Notes under the pieces: model-generated
Told to the model about the DNA's origin: nothing
Databases searched by the model: none
Seen by the model: only the letters and a program-made list of their open reading frames with translations
Part shown: positions 1-9,790 of the stretch, in pieces
Numbering within the stretch: position 1 is the first letter of the stretch
Layout: each line of letters begins with the position of its first letter
Assembly (NCBI GenBank): GCA_964645205.1
Contig: CAZYBO010000008.1
Location: 1 to 64,000 of the forward strand
Direction: 5' to 3'
Source of the DNA: CAZYBO01 sp964645205
Lineage (GTDB): Bacteria > Pseudomonadota > Alphaproteobacteria > Rickettsiales > SXRF01
DNA length: 64,000 nucleotides
Translations under genes and position numbers: made by a program

Positions 1-793
<793 letters not shown>

Positions 794-1259
794 CAATTAT
801 TAGAACGATGCCTGAACCATGAACGTACAGAGCAAAACAGCCCTGTTCGTTCAGACAATCCAGTCATTTTTATCGACTCATAAGATTTATTGTCAGTCAG
901 AATTGGCCCAAAAGCTTTTAACGGCTCGTGCGTGCCTTTTCCCGCGACTGACAATTCTATTATGATGTCAGAAAAACCTATTCACAATCTCAACCTGCAG
1001 CAGGGTTCGGGTTGTGCCCGGAAACTCTGCGTTTCGATGTCTTTTCGCATCGAAGGGACGAACCGTATACTACCCTGTTTTAGCGATGTCAACAGGGATT
1101 GTGCGTTTTTGTTACAACTCTTTCAAACGCCCGGATTACAAGGCTTTGCAGGGGATCTCCACCATAGACGCGAGGCGGAAACTGAAAAATCTGATGTTGC
1201 CGCTGATACCACTCATGGAGTAGAACAATCGTAGTCACAACGGGACACAGGGTCAAGCC
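794..1259. other. 23S leader and divergent spacer, no gene seen
   Basis: About 465 bases lie between the 23S 5' end and the divergent gene at 1260. I found no tRNA and no convincing coding frame. On the RNA (minus) strand the leader can form a stem from 820-830 with 843-853 (11 positions, one mismatch) just upstream of the mature 23S end. It can form a second stem from 889-898 with 946-955 (ATTGTCAGTC / GACTGACAAT, perfect). A small hairpin CGATG/CATCG lies near 1036-1054. These are likely precursor-processing structures, which is inference. The promoter at 1064-1092 gives a leader of roughly 265 nt. Confidence 0.6.
1064..1092 (-). promoter_or_regulatory. sigma70-type promoter for the 23S rRNA gene
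   Basis: On the minus strand a perfect -35 TTGACA (1087-1092) is followed, after exactly 17 bases, by a -10 TATACG (1064-1069). The sequence upstream of the -35 is A-rich, as in rRNA UP elements. It points into the 23S gene, with a start expected near 1057. No other gene lies between it and the 23S, so the large-subunit rRNA appears to have its own promoter. Confidence 0.72.
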
Positions 1260-1505
1260 ATGGGCATAAAGCCGCTTACGCAATCCAATTCAATATCTTA
1301 CACCTCAATCGCGCTCGCATTCGCAGCCTTCGCGTTACAGCCCGGCGAGGCACACGCCTATATCGACCCCGGCACCGGCTCGTTCCTGATCCAGATGTTA
1401 CTGGGTTTCGTGCTGTCGGCGGCCTTCGCCGTCAAGATGTTCTGGCACAACCTGAAAGCGCGTGTGCGCACATTGTTCAAAAAACCCGAAGCGAATGATA
1501 AGTAG
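1260..1505 (+). CDS. small membrane protein with a YIDPGTGS motif
   Basis: 81 residues: a signal-like N-terminus ending near AHA, then YIDPGTGS (about residues 34-41), a hydrophobic segment of about 20 residues and a basic tail. An AGGG precedes the ATG by seven bases. Small proteins with a YIDPGTGS motif are often found beside sulfatase-like or methyltransferase genes of surface-polysaccharide clusters. Their function is not established to my knowledge. The stop overlaps the next gene by 11 bases, so the two are likely co-translated. It is probably an inner-membrane or periplasm-facing accessory protein of the 1260-6201 cluster. Confidence 0.72.
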   Translation: MGIKPLTQSNSISYTSIALAFAAFALQPGEAHAYIDPGTGSFLIQMLLGFVLSAAFAVKMFWHNLKARVRTLFKKPEANDK

Positions 1506-2862
1506 CGCGCATCCCGCCTCGTTCCGCGACCCCAGCGGCTACATCCTGCGCGATGGCGAGCGCTTGTTGCGCATCGTGAATCCTTCTTTCAGCATGGATT
1601 TCGACGCCTTCAACCAGTCCGGGCTTTACGCCGAACTGAGCGCGGGTGGGCTGATCGTAAAAACGACCGACATAACGCAGGATGCGCGCACGCTCGACGC
1701 AAACGCCTATAAAATCCTCGTGCCGGAACAGATAGATTTCATCTCCTACCCTTACGAATGGTGCTTCCCGCAACTGCGCGAAGCGGCACTGCTCACGCTG
1801 CGCCTGCACAAAACCGCGCTGGCGCACGGCATGGCGCTGAAAGATGCCAGCGCGTTCAACATCCAGTTCCAGCGCGGGCGGGCGGTGCATATCGATACGC
1901 TGTCGTTTGAGCGCTATGCGGAAGGCACGCCGTGGAAAGCCTACCGCCAGTTCTGCCGTCATTTTCTTGCACCGCTTGCGCTGATGGCGTTGCGCGACGT
2001 GCACTGCGCGCGGCTGCTGGCCAACAGCCATGATGGTATCGCGCTGGATATGGCAGCTAACCTGCTCGGCATGGCATGGTTGAAAAAACCTTCGCTCTAC
2101 CCGCATATCCTATTGCAGGCGAAGTTGGATGCGCAACCTGCGGGAACAACGAAAAACACAGCGCGCCGCATGACGAAGCAGGTGCAGATACTCGTTATCG
2201 AACATCTAGAAAAGCTGGTAGCGTCGCTGCCCTCGCCCGCACGCGCTTCGCACTGGAGCGGTTATGCGCAGGAGGTGCCGTATAGCGATACCGAACATGC
2301 GCTCAAACGCGACACGATCGCAGCATACTGTAACCGGCTGCAACCGAAAACCATATGGGACATGGGCGCCAATAGCGGTGAATTCTCGCGCATTGCCGCC
2401 GATTGCGGCGCACGCGTCATCGCGCTGGAAGGCGATCATGCGTCCACATGCGCGATCTACGAAGCGAACTACGCAGGCATAGTGCCGCTCTGGATGGATC
2501 TGCTCTGCCCCTCGCCCGCCGGCGGCTGGGCGCATAGCGAGCAGCAATCGCTGGCAGAACGCGGGCGCGCGGACATGCTGTTCTGCCTTGCGCTCGGGCA
2601 CCATCTGGCGATCGCGGGCAACGTCCCGTTCGCGCGTCAGGCGGACTATTTCGCCACGCTCTGCGACCACGCCGCGGTGGAATTCATCTCGCCGCAAGAC
2701 CCCAACGCGGCGCGCATGCTTTCGCAACAGCCCGAACTGAAATCACACTATACGCAAGACGCGTTCGACGCGGCGTTCGCGGCGCATTTCTCCGTCGTGG
2801 ACACGCAGGTGATTATACCCGGAAAACGCACGCTCACCCTGTTTAAACGCAAGGGATCGTAA
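1495..2862 (+). CDS. NoeA-like class I SAM-dependent methyltransferase
   Basis: 455 residues from the ATG at 1495. An upstream ATG at 1462 in the same frame is less likely because it would add a short cysteine-containing leader buried in the previous gene. The C-terminal half carries a SAM-binding motif I, DMGANSGEFS (289-298), with an acidic residue after the next strand (ALEGD). The overall pattern matches NoeA-type nodulation or glycan methyltransferases. The N-terminal half has LKDASAFNIQF followed by HIDTLSF (about 115-138), which resembles a kinase-type catalytic and metal loop (D117, N122, D134). It sits between a small membrane protein and two sulfatase-superfamily enzymes, so a role in decorating a surface glycan is likely. 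The exact acceptor is unknown. Confidence 0.78.
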   Translation: MISSAHPASFRDPSGYILRDGERLLRIVNPSFSMDFDAFNQSGLYAELSAGGLIVKTTDITQDARTLDANAYKILVPEQIDFISYPYEWCFPQLREAALLTLRLHKTALAHGMALKDASAFNIQFQRGRAVHIDTLSFERYAEGTPWKAYRQFCRHFLAPLALMALRDVHCARLLANSHDGIALDMAANLLGMAWLKKPSLYPHILLQAKLDAQPAGTTKNTARRMTKQVQILVIEHLEKLVASLPSPARASHWSGYAQEVPYSDTEHALKRDTIAAYCNRLQPKTIWDMGANSGEFSRIAADCGARVIALEGDHASTCAIYEANYAGIVPLWMDLLCPSPAGGWAHSEQQSLAERGRADMLFCLALGHHLAIAGNVPFARQADYFATLCDHAAVEFISPQDPNAARMLSQQPELKSHYTQDAFDAAFAAHFSVVDTQVIIPGKRTLTLFKRKGS

Positions 2863-2864
2863 AA

Positions 2865-4568
2865 ATGAAATCCGTATTGAAGCATTTTTATTTCGTCGTG
2901 CTCGCCGCCGCAATTTACCCGCTTCACTTCCTTATCCATAATTTCGATTATTATTCGTTCGCGTCGATCGGCGTCGGGCTGCTCGCGTTCCTCGCGTTGG
3001 TCTGCGCGGTATACCTAATTTTGCTGGCGCTCACGCGCAACGCAGTCTCCGCGCTGTTTTCCCTGCTGCTGTTCTGCCTTGCGTTCTGGTCGTTCAATGC
3101 CCTCGCGCCCGTTGCCTTCGTCACCGTGGCAGGGTGGATGCACGTTACGTCGCTGCCGTGGACGATCCAGAAAAACGTCATCGCAGGATTGCTTGTCGGG
3201 CTACTGGCGACCGGCATCCTCCTGCATTTCCTTTGCAGGCGCTGGATACGCACGCCAAAGGGCGGCGCGCTGGTGGTGTTCTTCCTGCACATCATGATCG
3301 CGCTGCCGCTGCTTTCGCTGGCCGCCGGGCAGGTGCAGCTCTGGCTGATGAAACCCGCAGCCGACTCTGGCACGCACTCGCAAGGCATGGCAGCAAAGGA
3401 TAAGCCGGATATTTATTACATCATCCTCGACGCCTACGGCCGCGACGACATGCTGCGCGCGTTCTACCAGTTCGACAATTCGCCCTTCATCAATTTCCTC
3501 GAAAGCAAAGGCTTCTACGTCGCCCGCAAAAGCCACAGCAATTACGGGCAGACGCTCCCGTCCCTCTCATCATCGCTGAATTTCGAGTATCACGACAAAT
3601 TGCTCGACCTGCCGTCGTTGAAAACACAAAGCGGCTTCGCCGCATACAGCAAACTGATAAAATCCAGCCGCGTATCGCAAATCATGGCTGAGAGCGGGTA
3701 TAAGGTGGTGGTGGTAGAGTCCGGCTATTCGCCAGTTTTTGATAACGCCGACATGTTTATACGTGCGCAAGACGCAAATCTTTGGGGCGATAAGGATATA
3801 GAATTTTTTATGTCATTGCTTGAGGAAAGCCCGCTACCGCTATTATCGGCCGCTTTCGACCCCACGAACCGGAAGCATACCAAAGAACGCTTCCTGACCA
3901 TGACGCAAAACCGGCTTGATAAAATCTTCCCAAAAAACACCAAGGGTTCGCGCACTGTTTCCAGATTCATCGCTCTGAAGGAACGCATCGCATCGCAGGA
4001 CAAACCCCAATTCGTGTTTGCGCACTTTCTTGTGCCACATTGGTCTTTTGCCTTTACTGAAAACGACTCTCTTACTTCCTATGACCCGAAGAAAAAAAGT
4101 GAGCAGACATACTCCCCCATGAATGGGGATCGTGTTGACGCCGAGAACGTAGGTTGGCGCAAGGATTATACCTATAAATACGCGCGGCAGGTAATCTATA
4201 CCAACCGGCAAATTCAGGATTTCGTAGAGAAGGTATTGCAGGCGAATCCAAACAGCATCATCCTTGTCCAAGGCGATCACGGCCCCGATTCGCGCGCTAA
4301 CTGGGACAAGCGCATCGACGAGCCAGGCATCCTCGCAGAGCGCTTTTCTAACTTGAGCGCCTACTATTTTCCCGACCGCGATTACAGCGCGCTCTACCCA
4401 TCCATTACGCCAGTCAACAGTTTCCGCGTAATCCTGAACAAATGGTTTGGCGGCAATTACCCTATGTTGCCTGATAAATCATTTTTTGCTCGGTGGGATT
4501 TTCCTTATGATTTCACAGAGGTAACCGACAGGCTCGAGTTGCCGGAAACCACCGAAACCAAGGAATAG
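2865..4568 (+). CDS. membrane-anchored sulfatase/alkaline-phosphatase superfamily enzyme (copy 1)
   Basis: 567 residues. Five hydrophobic segments lie in about residues 8-155. A long soluble domain, predicted periplasmic, begins at PDIYYIILDAYGRDD. Superfamily landmarks are the metal Asp189, a likely Thr230 nucleophile in NYGQTLPSLSSSLN, H387 (FAHFLVPH) and D471-H472 in QGDHGP. The architecture is that of membrane sulfatases and of phosphoethanolamine or phosphoglycerol transferases, which act on lipid A, glycans or teichoic acids. Which group it transfers or removes cannot be read from the sequence. It follows the methyltransferase by two bases and precedes a paralog by one base. AAGGG nine bases upstream serves the ATG. 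Confidence 0.8.
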   Translation: MKSVLKHFYFVVLAAAIYPLHFLIHNFDYYSFASIGVGLLAFLALVCAVYLILLALTRNAVSALFSLLLFCLAFWSFNALAPVAFVTVAGWMHVTSLPWTIQKNVIAGLLVGLLATGILLHFLCRRWIRTPKGGALVVFFLHIMIALPLLSLAAGQVQLWLMKPAADSGTHSQGMAAKDKPDIYYIILDAYGRDDMLRAFYQFDNSPFINFLESKGFYVARKSHSNYGQTLPSLSSSLNFEYHDKLLDLPSLKTQSGFAAYSKLIKSSRVSQIMAESGYKVVVVESGYSPVFDNADMFIRAQDANLWGDKDIEFFMSLLEESPLPLLSAAFDPTNRKHTKERFLTMTQNRLDKIFPKNTKGSRTVSRFIALKERIASQDKPQFVFAHFLVPHWSFAFTENDSLTSYDPKKKSEQTYSPMNGDRVDAENVGWRKDYTYKYARQVIYTNRQIQDFVEKVLQANPNSIILVQGDHGPDSRANWDKRIDEPGILAERFSNLSAYYFPDRDYSALYPSITPVNSFRVILNKWFGGNYPMLPDKSFFARWDFPYDFTEVTDRLELPETTETKE

Positions 4569-4569
4569 C

Positions 4570-6201
4570 ATGATGTTTCGGTACGTGTATATTGCTTATC
4601 TTGTTACGCTGATCGCCAGCATCTACCCCATGCATTTCATAGCCTATAACAACGGGTTCTTCACCTTCGACGCTATGTTGCTCGGGTGGCTGTCCTCGCT
4701 TGCATTAACCGCCTGCGCATTCATGATAGGGCTTTGTATCGTCCGCAGTGGATTCAAGACGCTGGCCTTCACGCTGCTGTTTACCCTGCTGTTCTGGGGG
4801 TTCGATCCGCTAGCAGAATTCATATCCGGTGAAGCGGATGCGAGTATGATACTGATTATAGCGCTTGCCACCGCCTTCATCATAACAGGAACACTTGTTT
4901 ATCGTTTGGCCGCAGGAAATCTTGCGCGACCAGAGGGACGAAAATTATTAGGAATTTTCATACATACGCTTGTACTGATACCCTTTACAGGCCTCGTAAT
5001 GGACGCGCTACAGCAAACGCCGGCCGTTTCACCTCACGCTCCACAGGCAACACAGGAAACAGCGCGCACAAACAAGCCAGACCTGTATTACATCATACTC
5101 GATGGTTATGGCCGCGAAGATATTTTACGAACAAAATATAATCACGATAATGCCAGCTTTACCGGATTCCTTCGCGAGAAGGGGTTTTATGTAGCCGATG
5201 AAAGCCACAGTAACTACGGTAAAACCATATTGTCGCTGACTTCCTCGCTCAACATGGATTTTCTTGAAGCGTTCCCCGACATCACGGATGCCAAGGGCGT
5301 GGATGTGCACCATACCACTGCAAAACGCATCAAACAAAATGAAGTAAGAAACGTTTTACAATCGCTGGGCTACACATTCGTCGTAGTCGATTCGGGTTAT
5401 GGCAGCACCAGTATCAAGGATGCGGACATATTGCTTAAAATTCCTGCTGAGACCTTATTCACGTTGGAGCAGGTGGATTTTTTCTACGGCATGCTCGATG
5501 CATCACCCGTTGCACTTGCCAACCATAGCCGCGAATGGAAAAGCATCCAAAGGTTCTTAACCCAGAAACTTTCTGCCGAAAATCCATATGCCGCAAAAAT
5601 GGTGGAACGCTTCAACACGCTGCGCAGGGCAATTGACGCCCCTTCGCCAAAATTCGTCTTTTCGCATATCACTGCGCCGCATCCCCCTTTCGTGTTCAAG
5701 GCAGATGACCCGCTTTATCGCTACAAGCCCAATGGCGCCAAACGAGGATCGTTCGGTGATGGGAATACCTACACCAAGAATAAGCCCGAGCTGATCAGTG
5801 AATATATTAAAGGCTATGCCGCGCAGATAAAATACGTAAACCGGCAGATGGAAGATTTTGTCACAAAACTGCTGGCCAGCAACCCCAATAGTATCATCAT
5901 CATTCAGGGCGACCATGGCCCCGGAGCGCATCTCGTATGGAGAAGCTTGGAAAAGACAGACCTCCACGAACGTTTTTCCATTCTGAATGCGTATTATTTT
6001 CCAGGGCAAGACTACCGCCACCTCTATCCGTCGATAACGCCCGTAAACAGCTTCAGAGCGGTATTCAATACGTTTTTCAGCAGGGAATACCCATTATTGC
6101 CGGACTACTCCTATTTCATCCCTTTCACCGACCTGCGAACCCTGCATGAGCCTGTCGATATTACAGACAGGTTGAAGCAACCCAAGGCTGATGGCAAATA
6201 A
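4570..6201 (+). CDS. membrane-anchored sulfatase/alkaline-phosphatase superfamily enzyme (copy 2)
   Basis: 543 residues, with the same layout as its upstream neighbour. N-terminal membrane segments lie in about 6-145. A catalytic domain opens with PDLYYIILDGYGRED (metal Asp178), and the likely nucleophile is Thr219 in NYGKTILSLTSSLN. A histidine lies in FSHITAPHPPF and a metal pair in IQGDHGPG. The C-termini also align (YPSITPVNSFR in both), so this is a tandem duplication that has diverged. Its codon use looks AT-richer than flanking genes such as clpA (many ATA, TTA and AAA codons), so separate acquisition followed by pairing is possible. It is the last gene of the 1260-6201 run. Confidence 0.8.
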   Translation: MMFRYVYIAYLVTLIASIYPMHFIAYNNGFFTFDAMLLGWLSSLALTACAFMIGLCIVRSGFKTLAFTLLFTLLFWGFDPLAEFISGEADASMILIIALATAFIITGTLVYRLAAGNLARPEGRKLLGIFIHTLVLIPFTGLVMDALQQTPAVSPHAPQATQETARTNKPDLYYIILDGYGREDILRTKYNHDNASFTGFLREKGFYVADESHSNYGKTILSLTSSLNMDFLEAFPDITDAKGVDVHHTTAKRIKQNEVRNVLQSLGYTFVVVDSGYGSTSIKDADILLKIPAETLFTLEQVDFFYGMLDASPVALANHSREWKSIQRFLTQKLSAENPYAAKMVERFNTLRRAIDAPSPKFVFSHITAPHPPFVFKADDPLYRYKPNGAKRGSFGDGNTYTKNKPELISEYIKGYAAQIKYVNRQMEDFVTKLLASNPNSIIIIQGDHGPGAHLVWRSLEKTDLHERFSILNAYYFPGQDYRHLYPSITPVNSFRAVFNTFFSREYPLLPDYSYFIPFTDLRTLHEPVDITDRLKQPKADGK

Positions 6202-6360
6202 TGCACTGATTTCCCGCCCCTTTCCGCACCCTTTCAATTTCAGGGGTTTTGGGGTATATATAGGGCTGGCGGTCGGTATTGATGGAAACGGCGCGATTGC
6301 TTAATGAATTGCACCGAAAATTGTAACGATTTTTAACTGTTTCGTAAGGTTGGTTTAACC

Positions 6361-6759
6361 GTGTATTCAATGTTTACAGGCATACTGGAACAAGATACCC
6401 GAGTAGCAAAGTCTGCCGCCACCGCCGGTAACGACGGTGACGGGAGTGAGGAGCAGGAAACCCGCAGGGGCGGCCTGCTTCTGGCGGAACCGGAGGTGAA
6501 AACCAAACGTCCGCCCTATTTCAAGGTGGTCTTGTTGAACGATGATTTTACGCCGATGGATTTTGTAGTCTTTCTTTTGAAAGATATATTTCGCAAAAGC
6601 CATGAAGACGCGGTCAACACGATGCTTGAAATACACCATAAGGGGGCTGGGCTGTGCGGGGTCTACACGCGGGATATAGCGGAAACGAAGGCTGAGTTGG
6701 CGATAACGCTGGCGAGACGCAATGAGTATCCGCTGCAATGCCGGGTGGAGAAAGAATAG
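6361..6759 (+). CDS. clpS: ATP-dependent Clp protease adaptor ClpS
   Basis: 132 residues from the GTG at 6361, which has AAGG eleven bases upstream; an ATG at 6370 is the alternative. ClpS hands N-degron substrates to ClpA. The core matches the family: LNDDFTPMDFVV with the N-degron pocket residues N60, D61, D62 and M66, then H92 in the EIHHKG stretch, and a C-terminal EYPLQCRVEKE. The N-terminal extension of about 50 residues is longer than in E. coli and low in complexity. It lies 52 bases upstream of clpA, the usual operon. Confidence 0.93.
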   Translation: MYSMFTGILEQDTRVAKSAATAGNDGDGSEEQETRRGGLLLAEPEVKTKRPPYFKVVLLNDDFTPMDFVVFLLKDIFRKSHEDAVNTMLEIHHKGAGLCGVYTRDIAETKAELAITLARRNEYPLQCRVEKE

Positions 6760-6811
6760 GGAGAAGGTCTAAAAGCCGGATTCCTGAAGCCTCGAAACAA
6801 AGGGAGCCGCC

Positions 6812-9139
6812 ATGCTGTCGAAGAACCTGGAAATCAGTCTGCACCGCGCGCTCGCGTTGGCTAAAAAATACCGTCATGAATATGCCACGCTTGAGCACCT
6901 GCTCTTCGCGCTGACTGACGACCCGGATGCATCTTCCGTGATGCGCGGCTGCGGCATCGACATCACCACCATCAAAAAGAATCTCTGCGAGTTCCTCGAA
7001 CACGAATTGACCTCGCTTATCGTTGACGAAGTGGAAGAATCGCGCCCGACCGCCGGTTTCCAGCGCGTCATCCACCGCGCCGCCATCCATGTGCAGTCTG
7101 CGGGCAAGAACGAAGTATCGGGTGCGAACGTGCTGGTTGCGCTGTTCTCCGAACGTGATTCGCATGCAGTGTATTTCCTACAGGAGCAGGAAGTCTCGCG
7201 CCTCGACGTAGTGAATTATATCTCGCACGGCGTAGTGAAATATGCCGACAACCAAAAAATCGCCGAATGGCGCCGCGACATCGATGCCGACGATTTAGAA
7301 GCCATCGAAAAACCGCAACCGAAAGAAAAAGACAAAGCGAACGATGCGCTGACGCAATATTGCGTGAACCTCAATAAAAAAGCCGAATCCGGCAAGACGG
7401 ATATTCTCGTCGGCCGTGAAGAAGAAGTGGATCGCACGATCCAGATTCTCGCACGCCGCACGAAAAACAATCCGCTGTATGTAGGGGAAGCGGGCGTCGG
7501 AAAAACGGCTATCGCTGAAGGTCTGGCGCTGCGCATCATCCGCAGCGAAGTGCCGCATGTGCTGCGTAATGCCGTGATTTTCTCGCTCGATATGGGCAGC
7601 CTGCTCGCAGGCACGCGCTATCGCGGCGATTTTGAAGAACGCATGAAAGCGGTCATCAAGGAAATCGAAAAAATCCCCGGCGCGATTCTGTTTATCGACG
7701 AAATCCATACGATCATCGGTGCAGGTTCCACCAGCGGCGGCGCGCTCGACGCGTGCAACCTCCTGAAACCCGCGCTCGCACGCGGCGGTTTCCGCTGCAT
7801 CGGCAGCACCACCTATAAGGAATATAAGAGCAGCATCGAAAAAGACCGCGCGCTCGCACGCCGCTTCCAGAAGGTGGATGTGGAAGAACCGTCGATCGAA
7901 AATTCGATCAAGATTTTGCGTGGCCTGAAACCGTATTATGAAGAGCATCACAACGTGCGCTATACGTCGGGTGCGATTAAAGCGGCTGTTGAATTATCGG
8001 CACGCTATATCCCGGATCGCAAGCTGCCGGACAAAGCTATCGACGTGCTCGACGAAGCAGGCGCGGCGCAAATGCTGCTGCCGGAAAACAAACGCAAGAA
8101 AACCATCACCAACAAGGAAGTGGAAGACATCATCGCCAAAATCGCGCGGATGCCCGCCAAGAGCGTGAGCACCGACGATGCGGAAATGCTGCGCAACCTT
8201 GAGAAGAATCTGAAGCTCGTGGTATTCGGGCAAGATAACGCGATCGAAGCGCTTTCCACTGCGATTAAAATGTCGCGCGCCGGATTGCGCGAAGAAGAAA
8301 AACCCATCGGTAATTACCTGTTCACCGGCCCCACGGGTGTGGGGAAAACCGAAGTGGCGCAGCAACTCGCCGCGCACATGGGCATGGAACTCACCCGTTT
8401 CGATATGTCGGAATATATGGAAAAACATGCGGTATCGCGCATGGTCGGCGCACCTCCGGGATACGTGGGCTTCGATCAAGGCGGATTGCTCACCGACGCG
8501 GTGGACAAGAACCCCTACTGCGTAATCCTGCTCGACGAAATCGAAAAAGCGCACCCGGATGTGTACAATATCCTGCTGCAGATCATGGATTACGGCCGCC
8601 TCACCGACTCTAACGGCAAAACGGTGAACTTCCGCAACGCCATCATCATCATGACCAGCAACGCAGGCGCCGCCGACGTTGCGCGCGCACCGATCGGCTT
8701 CACCAAAACCGACCGCGCAGGCGAAGACAAGGAAGCGATCAACAAAGCGTTCAGCCCCGAATTCCGCAACCGCCTCGATGCGATCATCGCCTTCGAGCAT
8801 TTAACGCCGGAAGTGGTGGCGCATGTGGTGAATAAGTTCATTTTCCGCCTGGAATCGCAACTCGCCGACCGCAACGTCACCATCCAGCTCGACGACACCG
8901 CCCGCAAATGGCTGGTCTCACGCGGATACGACCGCGCAAACGGCGCACGCCCGATGTCGCGCCTCATCGCGGAAAAGATCAAAAAACCGCTGGCCGACGA
9001 AGTGCTCTTTGGCAAGCTGGCCAAGGGCGGCACGGTGAAAGTGTCGGTGGAAAACGACGAACTGGCCTTCAATTTCAGCAAAGCGCTTGGCGCAGGCCGC
9101 TCGCAACATTCTGAAAATGATGAAGAATTAGTGAATTAA
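6812..9139 (+). CDS. clpA: ATP-dependent Clp protease ATP-binding subunit ClpA
   Basis: 775 residues. The N-terminal Clp repeat domain (about 1-145) is the ClpS docking site. Two AAA+ modules follow: Walker A GEAGVGKT with K231 and Walker B D296-E297, then GPTGVGKT with K512 and D575-E576. It lacks the long middle domain of ClpB, which with the clpS neighbour identifies ClpA. It unfolds substrates for ClpP, which is not in this window. AGGGAG lies six bases before the ATG. A hairpin at 9161-9189 probably ends the transcript. Confidence 0.97.
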   Translation: MLSKNLEISLHRALALAKKYRHEYATLEHLLFALTDDPDASSVMRGCGIDITTIKKNLCEFLEHELTSLIVDEVEESRPTAGFQRVIHRAAIHVQSAGKNEVSGANVLVALFSERDSHAVYFLQEQEVSRLDVVNYISHGVVKYADNQKIAEWRRDIDADDLEAIEKPQPKEKDKANDALTQYCVNLNKKAESGKTDILVGREEEVDRTIQILARRTKNNPLYVGEAGVGKTAIAEGLALRIIRSEVPHVLRNAVIFSLDMGSLLAGTRYRGDFEERMKAVIKEIEKIPGAILFIDEIHTIIGAGSTSGGALDACNLLKPALARGGFRCIGSTTYKEYKSSIEKDRALARRFQKVDVEEPSIENSIKILRGLKPYYEEHHNVRYTSGAIKAAVELSARYIPDRKLPDKAIDVLDEAGAAQMLLPENKRKKTITNKEVEDIIAKIARMPAKSVSTDDAEMLRNLEKNLKLVVFGQDNAIEALSTAIKMSRAGLREEEKPIGNYLFTGPTGVGKTEVAQQLAAHMGMELTRFDMSEYMEKHAVSRMVGAPPGYVGFDQGGLLTDAVDKNPYCVILLDEIEKAHPDVYNILLQIMDYGRLTDSNGKTVNFRNAIIIMTSNAGAADVARAPIGFTKTDRAGEDKEAINKAFSPEFRNRLDAIIAFEHLTPEVVAHVVNKFIFRLESQLADRNVTIQLDDTARKWLVSRGYDRANGARPMSRLIAEKIKKPLADEVLFGKLAKGGTVKVSVENDELAFNFSKALGAGRSQHSENDEELVN

Positions 9140-9160
9140 TAAAAAAGCAGCTCACATCCT

Positions 9161-9189
9161 AGCCCTCTCCCCCAAAGGGAGAGGGCTTT
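9161..9189 (+). terminator. hairpin terminator after clpA, related to a dispersed repeat
   Basis: A perfect 11-bp stem AGCCCTCTCCC / GGGAGAGGGCT (9161-9171 with 9177-9187) with loop CCAAA is followed by a short T-run. It could stop clpA transcription. The same CCTCTCCCC...GGGAGAGGG hairpin sequence recurs at 48897-48919 inside the DUF559 cassette. It may therefore be a copy of a dispersed repeat that has taken on terminator function. Confidence 0.6.
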
Positions 9190-9247
9190 GTGCATTTTCA
9201 CAAAACCTTAACAATACTCCCCTGTCCGCCTGCGATACACTTGTGGG

Positions 9248-9790
9248 ATGGATAACCCCACCCCCATATCCCGGCGCACGCTGGCTGCACCGCTGCAATC
9301 GCTGATTGCCGCGATACAATCCGCGTTGGATGAATCCAAGGTGCGCGAGGTTGCGCAACCGGAAAACGGCAAACAATCTGATAACAGAAAGATGGAAAAC
9401 ATGGAATCCACGCCCTCGCCGCTTGCCGCGGCCGTCGAACTTGCGCATGTAGGCATCAAATGGGAACCGCAACATAAGCGCCTGACACTGCTGCAGCCGC
9501 CGCTTGATGCGCTGTTTACGGATTACAAGCTGGCGTGGAATAAAAAAGGAACCGCCATCGGCGCGCGCAGCGAATGGGACGACACGCAAAAACGCAACGC
9601 GCGCCATGCGCTGATGGAGCAACTCCACGCGGTCGTGCGCGATACGCACCCGGAAGTGGCGAATGTGGCGCTGCTCGGCCATGTCGGTGTGGTGGTAAAA
9701 AACCCCTCGCCCGCATTGCTGGAAAGCCTGTCGCTATCGCCCGATACGGCATTCCGCAGCACTATGCCTGCCCGAGACATGCAGGCATAA
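9248..9790 (+). CDS. uncharacterised protein, paralog of the next gene
   Basis: 180 residues, not recognised. It begins MDNPTPISRR. Its C-terminal domain of about 100 residues (LAHVGIKWEPQHKRLTL, PPLDALFTDY, then a segment with PSPALLESLSLSPD) recurs in the downstream protein at 9791. No signal peptide or membrane segment is evident. Its stop TAA touches the next ATG (TAAATG), so the genes are translated together. It is the first of three genes on 9248-11713 and is set off from clpA by a hairpin. No function can be assigned. Confidence 0.72.
   Translation: MDNPTPISRRTLAAPLQSLIAAIQSALDESKVREVAQPENGKQSDNRKMENMESTPSPLAAAVELAHVGIKWEPQHKRLTLLQPPLDALFTDYKLAWNKKGTAIGARSEWDDTQKRNARHALMEQLHAVVRDTHPEVANVALLGHVGVVVKNPSPALLESLSLSPDTAFRSTMPARDMQA

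Noticed and set aside
794..1259. Possible tRNA-Ile or tRNA-Ala in the 23S leader
   Set aside because: No T-loop GGTTCGAATCC-like sequence or cloverleaf pattern on either strand.
1477..2106. Long minus-strand reading frame of about 209 codons
   Set aside because: It is the antisense shadow of the methyltransferase gene, with arginine-, alanine- and histidine-heavy composition and no motif.
6279..6307. Promoter for clpS (TTGATG-17-TAATGA)
   Set aside because: The -10 half matches only two of six positions.
7994..8800. Minus-strand reading frame of 268 codons
   Set aside because: Antisense of clpA, with unnatural composition; a GC-rich shadow.
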